64,000 nt of DNA. Source: Neptunomonas concharum. GTDB taxonomy: Bacteria > Pseudomonadota > Gammaproteobacteria > Pseudomonadales > Balneatricaceae. The notes under the pieces were generated by a model. The model saw nothing but the letters and a program-made list of their open reading frames with translations. It made no database searches and was not told the origin of the DNA. Of this stretch, positions 58,643-64,000 are shown piece by piece (the stretch's first letter is position 1; each line of letters begins with the position of its first letter). The stretch covers positions 1,860,001-1,924,000 of the forward strand of contig NZ_CP043869.1 of assembly GCF_008630635.1 (NCBI RefSeq). Direction: 5' to 3'. The translations under genes were made by a program, and so were the position numbers.

Positions 58643-58682
58643 AAGCCTTGAGAGTTTTTTATAACAATAACCCTCAAGACTT
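58643..58682. terminator. Bidirectional hairpin after mmsA
   Basis: GCCTTGAGAG (58645-58654) and CCCTCAAGAC (58671-58680) pair with one mismatch around a 16-base AT-rich loop, with T-runs on both strands. It lies between mmsA and the acyl-CoA dehydrogenase, so it may separate two transcripts or trim the mmsA message. Confidence 0.6.
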
Positions 58683-58701
58683 TTTACCGATTACGACTCG
58701 C

Positions 58702-60195
58702 TTACTTCAACTGAATCGTGGTGTTAACACCCGTGTCGATATCATCTTCAAACCAGCGAGCAGTAACTGTTTTCGTTTCTGTATAGAAGCGAACAGCCTG
58801 TTTACCGTAGGCGTGCTGATCACCGTAGAATGACTTTCTCCAACCCGTGAATGAGAACATCGGTAGTGGCACAGGTACAGGTACGTTGATACCAACCTGA
58901 CCTACTTTGATTTCATGCTGGTACTTACGAGCAGCAGCACCAGATGATGTAAACATCGACGTACCATTACCGTATGGGTTGTTGTTAATCAGTTCGATAG
59001 CTTCATCTAACGTATCAACTTCCAGAGCAATCAGTACAGGACCAAAGATCTCTTCTTGGTAAATCGACATATCCGTAGTCACACCACTGAACATAGTCGG
59101 GCCAACCCAGTTACCATCAGGATAACCTTCAACGACACAGTCCGAACCATCAAGAATACAGTTAGCGCCGGCATCTTTACCTTGCTGGATGAAATCCAAT
59201 ACGCGTGCTTTAGCTTGAGGGTTAATCAGAGGGCCATAGCCAGCTTCAGGGTCATTCCATACACCTGGGCGTACTTTTGCGAGTGCGTCACGCACCTCAG
59301 GAATCCACTTACGCGCTTCACCTACAAAAACCGCAACAGAGATAGCCATGCAACGCTGACCCGCAGCACCCACTGATGCACCAGCGATGCTGTTAACCAC
59401 CTGATTTTTAGCCGCATCTGGCATAATGACCATATGGTTCTTAGCGCCAGCAAATGCTTGCACACGCTTCATTTTGTCCGTACCTGTACGGTAGATATGT
59501 TCACCTACAGCCACAGAACCGACAAAAGAGATAGCTGGAGTATCTTTATGAGTCAACAGCTGATTAACCGCATCTTTTGTGCCATGAACAACCTGCAACA
59601 GTCCAGCAGGAGCACCGGCGTCCTGGAACAACTTAGCCAGTAGCATCGGTGTAAGTGGATCCTGCTCAGATGGCTTTAGTACAAATGTGTTACCGCAAGC
59701 GATCGCCATTGGGAACATCCACAATGGAATCATAGCTGGGAAGTTAAAAGGCGTAATACCTACACAAACACCCAGTGGCTGGGTAATGCTATAGCAGTCA
59801 ATCTTACGTGCTACGTTTTCAACCGTTTCACCCATGCTTAAAGAGGCAATGTTACACGCATGCTCAACGACTTCTATACCACGCCAAACGTCACCTTTTG
59901 CGTCGTCAAACGTTTTACCCGTTTCCTGCGCCAGAAGCGTAGCAATTTCATCATGGTTTTCTTTAAGCAGTGCTTGGTAGCGCAGCATTAGGCGGGCACG
60001 ATCACCAACAGGCGTTTCTTTCCAAGTTTCAAATGCAGCCTTTGCCGCTTCTACTGCCTGATCGACTTCTTCAGCCGTAGCGCAAGGTACTTGAGCGATC
60101 ACTTCCTGCGTTGCAGGGTTCGTTACAGGAATCCAGTTCTGAGACTGACTTTTAACCAATTCACCATTAATCAGGAGAGGGACTTGCTGAGTCAT
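58702..60195 (-). CDS. mmsA: Methylmalonate-semialdehyde dehydrogenase (CoA-acylating)
   Basis: A 497-residue aldehyde dehydrogenase: [81 protein letters not shown], catalytic Cys in [14 protein letters not shown] near residue 281, and [33 protein letters not shown] which is the MmsA end. It converts methylmalonate semialdehyde to propionyl-CoA with NAD and CoA. ATG 60195 with AAGGTG 7 bases upstream was chosen (the frame opens with GTG at 60204). First gene of the minus-strand catabolic unit; divergent from mmsR. Confidence 0.95.
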   Translation of the reverse strand: MTQQVPLLINGELVKSQSQNWIPVTNPATQEVIAQVPCATAEEVDQAVEAAKAAFETWKETPVGDRARLMLRYQALLKENHDEIATLLAQETGKTFDDAKGDVWRGIEVVEHACNIASLSMGETVENVARKIDCYSITQPLGVCVGITPFNFPAMIPLWMFPMAIACGNTFVLKPSEQDPLTPMLLAKLFQDAGAPAGLLQVVHGTKDAVNQLLTHKDTPAISFVGSVAVGEHIYRTGTDKMKRVQAFAGAKNHMVIMPDAAKNQVVNSIAGASVGAAGQRCMAISVAVFVGEARKWIPEVRDALAKVRPGVWNDPEAGYGPLINPQAKARVLDFIQQGKDAGANCILDGSDCVVEGYPDGNWVGPTMFSGVTTDMSIYQEEIFGPVLIALEVDTLDEAIELINNNPYGNGTSMFTSSGAAARKYQHEIKVGQVGINVPVPVPLPMFSFTGWRKSFYGDQHAYGKQAVRFYTETKTVTARWFEDDIDTGVNTTIQLK

Positions 60196-60204
60196 AATAA
60201 ACAC

Positions 60205-60384
60205 CTTGCCTCTTTATTTATTTATTGTTGTGTGGGGCAGCGACCATCGGCCAACTCTGCTCTACGTTTACGTTAGGGTTAATTTAAGCACAGCCTATGT
60301 GCCTCAGGGATTGATAATCTTGTGAGATTAATGGACTATATTGTTAATTAATAGTGGTTTTCCCTAGTCCAAAGGTCTAACGTT
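60205..60384. promoter_or_regulatory. mmsA / mmsR divergent promoter region
   Basis: 180 bases between divergent mmsA and the AraC-type gene. AT-rich centre around 60340-60352 (TTGTTAATTAAT) could hold a promoter. I cannot find convincing repeated AraC half-sites. Activation of mmsA by MmsR from here is known in Pseudomonas and inferred here. Confidence 0.5.
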
Positions 60385-61287
60385 ATGAGCCAGCCATCCA
60401 AGTGGCCACTCCCACCCGAAAGCTCACGCTTTGTGCTGCCCCGCAAAATTGTTGCCGAGCTGAGCACCCATCCATTAAGCTGTGGCCTATACCCCATGGG
60501 CTTTGGTTACTATCAACAGGCAAGCAATCACGCTATGCTGCGGCGCACACATGATGACTACTTATTAATCTATTGCCTTGAAGGTTACGGAGAATTAACA
60601 CTCGATCGGAGCAATTTCACCGTGCAGGCGGGAGATATGATCCTTTTGCCTAGAGGAGTTGCCCATGCTTACAAAGCCTCCGACAATACCCCTTGGACGA
60701 TCTACTGGGTGCACTTTTCAGGAAATCAGAGTGAGTCATTCATTGACTATCTTGCTGTTAAACAAACTAATTATATTGTGAATGTAGGCATTCAATCTCG
60801 CCTAGTAACAGAGTTTGAATCCCTTCTGGAAAGTCGGCAATCCAGCTATAACCTTGCTGCTTTTATCCATGCTGCTAACTTGTTACGCCAGATTCTGACC
60901 CATGTCGCACTGCTACAACCGTTAGCCAAACAACAACGGGCAGCACACCATTTTAATCTTGAGCACATCCACAGTCTCATGCAAGCCCGTGTACATGAAC
61001 AGCTTGATTTGGATACATTAGCGGAAGCTGCGAGCCTTTCAAAATTCCACTTCGTTAAAAAATACAAGGAGCTAACAGGTACGACGCCCATCAATCATTT
61101 TATCCACTTAAAAATTGAACGCGCCTGCCATTTATTAGATGTCACGACTAAGTCGGTGAATGAGATCAGCTTTGCGGTAGGATATGAAGATGCCTACTAC
61201 TTTTCACGGATTTTTAAGAAGGTCATGGGGATATCACCCAGCCAATACCGCCGAATGCGTGTAGGTGCCTACCCTTATCAAGCATAA
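60385..61287 (+). CDS. mmsR: AraC-family regulator MmsR-like
   Basis: A 300-residue AraC/XylS protein: N-terminal cupin-like ligand domain (LLIYCLEGYGELTLDRSNFTVQAGDMILLPRGVAHAYKASDNTPWTIYWVHFSG), C-terminal two-HTH domain (LDLDTLAEAASLSKFHFVKKYKELTGTTPINHFIHLKIERACHLLD and VNEISFAVGYEDAYYFSRIFKKVMGISPSQYRR). Placed divergently beside mmsA as in Pseudomonas mmsR-mmsAB. Likely activator responding to a valine-pathway intermediate. Confidence 0.88.
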   Translation: MSQPSKWPLPPESSRFVLPRKIVAELSTHPLSCGLYPMGFGYYQQASNHAMLRRTHDDYLLIYCLEGYGELTLDRSNFTVQAGDMILLPRGVAHAYKASDNTPWTIYWVHFSGNQSESFIDYLAVKQTNYIVNVGIQSRLVTEFESLLESRQSSYNLAAFIHAANLLRQILTHVALLQPLAKQQRAAHHFNLEHIHSLMQARVHEQLDLDTLAEAASLSKFHFVKKYKELTGTTPINHFIHLKIERACHLLDVTTKSVNEISFAVGYEDAYYFSRIFKKVMGISPSQYRRMRVGAYPYQA

Positions 61288-61297
61288 GATGCACTGG

Positions 61298-62464
61298 CTA
61301 GCCCTTATCGGGCCAATGCCACGCGGGCTCATCAAACATACTTTGCCCTGTCACCTCGGTTTGCCCTAATACTTTATCAAGCTCAATACGATGACAGTCG
61401 GGGCTCTCACTCAAAGCAGCAATTAAGCGCGATGCATGAGAAACCACCCAAACTTGCGTTTTTTCAGAAACCTGAATAATCAACCGAGCCAAAGCAGGCA
61501 ATAGATCAGGGTGCAAACTTGTCTCAGGCTCATTCAATACCATTAAGGATGGCGGACGAGGCGTCAAAAGCGCAGCAACCAGCAAGAGGTAGCGCAAGGT
61601 ACCATCGGACAACTCTCCACCCGTGAGCGGACGTAACAACCCATGTTGGTAAAACTCTACTGAAAAGCGCCCATCCTCTTGAGCACACACATTAATGGAT
61701 GCGCCAGGAAATGCGTCACTGATGGCATTATCTAGTGCTTCACTTTCACCGATCTCACGGATCGTTTGTAGTGCAGCAGCAAGATCGCGGCCATCATGAT
61801 GCAACACCGGCGTGCGCGTTCCTAATTGAGGAAGGCGAGCCGGTGCATCGGGATCAGTACGGAAGTGATCGTAAAAACGCCACCCTCGAATAAGCTCACG
61901 CATATGCATGATCTCAGGGGCAGCAATAGGGTCTGATAACTGATCAAACATACTGTCAAAACTAGGAAGATGCTGTGAAATCACTTCCCACTCCCGACCC
62001 TGTCTTAGTCTTGCCATAGGGCCATTGCGATCCACCAGCATCGCTGCCGGTCGAAAAAAATCACCCGCCCAGATCACTTCACGCTTCACTTCAGGGTCAA
62101 GCTTAAACTGAGAGCGGGAAGGCGTTGGCAGCCCTAACGATATACTATATCCGTAGGTATCCGTTGCAAAACCTAAGCGCAGCCGCTTCACCTCCTGCAA
62201 GGGCCCACCCTGTACAGGCACTTCACCCGTACGCATTCGTTTGGATACTTTTTCAGGGCCCGCCCAATACGTAGAATGCAATCCACCCTCTTTTGCTAGC
62301 GCATTGACTACGCCACCACCAGCCGTCTCAGCCAGTAGCCTTAGCGCTTTATAAAGGTTTGATTTGCCGGTGCCGTTTGGGCCCGTGATCACATTAAGAG
62401 GCCCTAATGGAACCACTAGATTCAAAATTGAACGATAGTTATTAATCGCAAGCGCCGTCAACAT
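61298..62464 (-). CDS. AAA ATPase, SMC/RecF-like (AAA_21)
   Basis: A 388-residue ATPase: AINNYRSILNLVVPLGPLNVITGPNGTGKSNLYKALRLL with Walker A GPNGTGKS, a long middle insertion without coiled coil, the signature LTGGELSDGTLRYLLLVAALL, Walker B in PSLMVLNEPETSLHPDLLPALARLI and the switch His in VWVVSHASRL. This is the overcoming-lysogenization/RecF-like small ATPase form. OLD-family proteins have an extra TOPRIM nuclease domain; it is absent here, and no nuclease gene is next to it. The role may be DNA repair or defence; undecided. Confidence 0.85.
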   Translation of the reverse strand: MLTALAINNYRSILNLVVPLGPLNVITGPNGTGKSNLYKALRLLAETAGGGVVNALAKEGGLHSTYWAGPEKVSKRMRTGEVPVQGGPLQEVKRLRLGFATDTYGYSISLGLPTPSRSQFKLDPEVKREVIWAGDFFRPAAMLVDRNGPMARLRQGREWEVISQHLPSFDSMFDQLSDPIAAPEIMHMRELIRGWRFYDHFRTDPDAPARLPQLGTRTPVLHHDGRDLAAALQTIREIGESEALDNAISDAFPGASINVCAQEDGRFSVEFYQHGLLRPLTGGELSDGTLRYLLLVAALLTPRPPSLMVLNEPETSLHPDLLPALARLIIQVSEKTQVWVVSHASRLIAALSESPDCHRIELDKVLGQTEVTGQSMFDEPAWHWPDKG

Positions 62465-62476
62465 ACAATGCTCCTT

Positions 62477-63385
62477 TTAGAAGGTCATCATAAGACGACG
62501 AACTAACTGATAAGTTGCCTCAGGACTCTCTTGCATAAAGCAATGCCCTCCTTCTACCTGCGTTAATCGAATATGGGGATTCGCTTTTTCAGCCCGACGT
62601 ACCGCCGGGGGTACAAAAGCATAGGTGTGCGTACTGTGCAAAATATGGGTGTTCACGGGCAGCTTGGCAATCGCAGACCACAGCCCTTTGGGGCAACCGG
62701 CAAATATCCGAGCCTCTAACCAAGTGGGGCAACGTAGCTGCCACTCACCTGAGTCATCAGGAGCCGCCGCATGATCGATATAACTATCGAGTGCTTCATT
62801 TGTCCAGCGCTTAAAGACACCTCTACCCTGCAAGTTTTGTCGTAATACTTCACGGTTAGGCCATTGACTACGCCGTCCTTTTGCTTGCTTAACGTGTGGC
62901 AAGCGACGATTTAAGCCAAGCAGGCTTAAAAGCCTCATCAGGCCAATCATTGATTTTGGGTAGATCACAGGGTCTAAAAGGATATATTGATCAAATGGCC
63001 GCACTTGAGCATGTAACATTAACGTCGTTGAAACCGCACCAAAGCTATGAGCTAACGCAATAGTTGGCGGCGAAGGCCAATCCACACTGAGCGCTTCAAG
63101 TGCCGCTAAAGAGCGATCCGTCAGCATATTCCAATCATTAAATTGTTCACGCGCTGAATAATCACTATCACCATGGCCTTCGACACTGTTCAGAAACAGA
63201 TCGTATTCCGGCAGAAAGTGTTGCAAAAAGGGCCAATAGGTCAGATTAGATAAACCCGTCCCATGAAGGAAGTGAATGACAGGCTTATCATTAAAGCCGC
63301 AGCCCGGTGTCATCCACCCCCTCAGAGTAGAGCTACCATTATGGTGCTCCCAAGGAACTAGCTGTTCTTTCGCTCGACTAATCAT
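62477..63385 (-). CDS. Alpha/beta hydrolase
   Basis: A 302-residue hydrolase: oxyanion HFLHGTGLSNLTYWPFLQHFLPEYD, nucleophile elbow TIALAHSFGAVSTTLMLHAQ (Ser in HSFGA), acid near LDPVIYP or HSTHTYAF, and His in VEGGHCFMQESPEAT. Substrate unknown. Starts 6 bases after the slyD stop on the minus strand and 13 before the ATPase gene, so the three may be one unit. Confidence 0.9.
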   Translation of the reverse strand: MISRAKEQLVPWEHHNGSSTLRGWMTPGCGFNDKPVIHFLHGTGLSNLTYWPFLQHFLPEYDLFLNSVEGHGDSDYSAREQFNDWNMLTDRSLAALEALSVDWPSPPTIALAHSFGAVSTTLMLHAQVRPFDQYILLDPVIYPKSMIGLMRLLSLLGLNRRLPHVKQAKGRRSQWPNREVLRQNLQGRGVFKRWTNEALDSYIDHAAAPDDSGEWQLRCPTWLEARIFAGCPKGLWSAIAKLPVNTHILHSTHTYAFVPPAVRRAEKANPHIRLTQVEGGHCFMQESPEATYQLVRRLMMTF

Positions 63386-63390
63386 CAGAA

Positions 63391-63873
63391 TTAGTGGTGG
63401 TGTCCACCAACACCATGCGCATGACCGTGGGCAATCTCTTCGCTTGTTGCTTCTCGCAACTCACCCACCTCAATCTCAAAGGTTACCGTTTTACCTGCAA
63501 GCGGGTGATTGGTATCAACATCCGCCATAAACTTGCCTACTTTGATGATGCTCACCTGTCGTGCACCCTGGTCTGTTTGCACGGTGGCAACCATACCTGG
63601 CCTCCACTTTTTCGAACCCTGGAGATGTTTAACCGGCACGCGCTGAATAGCCTCTTCTTTGCGCTCACCATAAGCATCAGCAGGTTCGAGTGTTACGGCA
63701 AAAGCATCCCCCGTTTCTTTTCCTGCCATCGCCTCTTCTACTTTCGCAAACATATTATTGTGCCCATGCAAATACGCCATCGGCGCATCCTTTTCTGTAG
63801 ACTCAATAACAGCGCCATCGCTATCTTTTAATGTATAGAAAAACTGCACCACGGTATTTTCTGAAATAGGCAT
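63391..63873 (-). CDS. slyD: FKBP-type peptidyl-prolyl isomerase SlyD
   Basis: A 160-residue SlyD/FkpA-like isomerase: ENTVVQFFYTLKDSDGAVIESTEKDAPMAYLHGHNNMF, the IF domain region (VEEAMAGKETGDAFAVTLEPADAYGERKEEAI), and a His-rich tail (HGHAHGVGGHHH) that binds Ni or other metals. The tail is shorter than in E. coli SlyD. ATG 63873 preferred over the GTG one codon earlier. Chaperone/isomerase in the cytosol, also linked to nickel delivery. Confidence 0.93.
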   Translation of the reverse strand: MPISENTVVQFFYTLKDSDGAVIESTEKDAPMAYLHGHNNMFAKVEEAMAGKETGDAFAVTLEPADAYGERKEEAIQRVPVKHLQGSKKWRPGMVATVQTDQGARQVSIIKVGKFMADVDTNHPLAGKTVTFEIEVGELREATSEEIAHGHAHGVGGHHH

Positions 63874-64000
63874 CACTTATAACCCTGCAAAATAATCAAT
63901 ACTCAGGATAGAAAACCCTGATAGCTAAGCACACAAACGTGCATACTTTGTTTAAACTCATCCCATAATATACTGATTTAGTATCGTTTTTTAGTACTAT

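Noticed and set aside
61298-62464. OLD-family nuclease (phage defence)
   Set aside because: The TOPRIM domain of OLD proteins is missing and no partner such as GajB is beside it.
1-64000. tRNA, rRNA, CRISPR arrays or prophage
   Set aside because: I saw no tRNA-like cloverleaf, rRNA sequence, spacer array or phage structural genes in this window.

Overview
The window is a piece of a gammaproteobacterial chromosome of moderate GC. The gene set (OsmC/YcaO fusion, YdiJ-type dehydrogenase, NsrR, RraA, paa and mms catabolic clusters, PrpE, SlyD) fits a marine heterotroph of the Oceanospirillales type. The genus is inference, because no rRNA or marker gene is present.

Layout. 1-7000: housekeeping and regulatory genes, namely the end of an unknown gene, OsmC-YcaO, a DUF6544-type protein, a flavodoxin-fold oxidoreductase, a broken LysR gene, and a tetR-yciI-tag group with a palindromic operator. 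7041-25140: a mosaic accessory island. It contains (i) a parDE cassette bracketed by two broken IS1111-type (IS110 family) fragments, (ii) a 76-bp miniature element with IS5-like ends, (iii) a copper-resistance cluster on both strands with its own CusRS-type two-component system (cytochrome c, Met/His-rich protein, CopB, CopA oxidase, CusS, CusR; then a three-repeat Met/His protein, Cu-ATPase, cupredoxin, DUF2933, ICMT-like methyltransferase, HMA-like protein), and (iv) a degraded chromosomal integron. The integron has a dead integrase gene at 24609-25083, an attI-like site, and cassettes running leftward with recognisable attC sites. One attC is split by an IS1111-type element whose 3' non-coding region carries segments matching its own ends and attC, as expected of a bridge RNA. 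The cassettes carry an abortive-infection-like protein, a two-gene membrane/coiled-coil unit, a YjbR-family protein, a DUF2188 protein and an unknown protein.

25141-33840: phenylacetate catabolism, with paaY and paaN on the minus strand and paaFGHIJK on the plus strand. The ring epoxidase paaABCDE and paaX are not in the window. 33961-35232: a probable NO-stress group (nsrR, a hemerythrin-like protein, a small membrane protein) with two strong NsrR-box-like sites. 35277-52516: rraA, a TonB-dependent receptor, a DUF5610 protein, ydiJ with a divergent LysR gene, cvfB, a large cache-HAMP-PAS-kinase-receiver protein with its OmpR-type partner, an orphan short ETF-beta, small proteins, an EAL/GGDEF protein and a PhnA-like protein.

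52610-61287: valine/isobutyrate catabolism on the minus strand (mmsA, acyl-CoA dehydrogenase, enoyl-CoA hydratase, HIBCH, mmsB, then propionyl-CoA synthetase), facing the AraC-type regulator mmsR. Together these take isobutyryl-CoA to propionyl-CoA. 61298-63873: an AAA ATPase, an alpha/beta hydrolase and SlyD.
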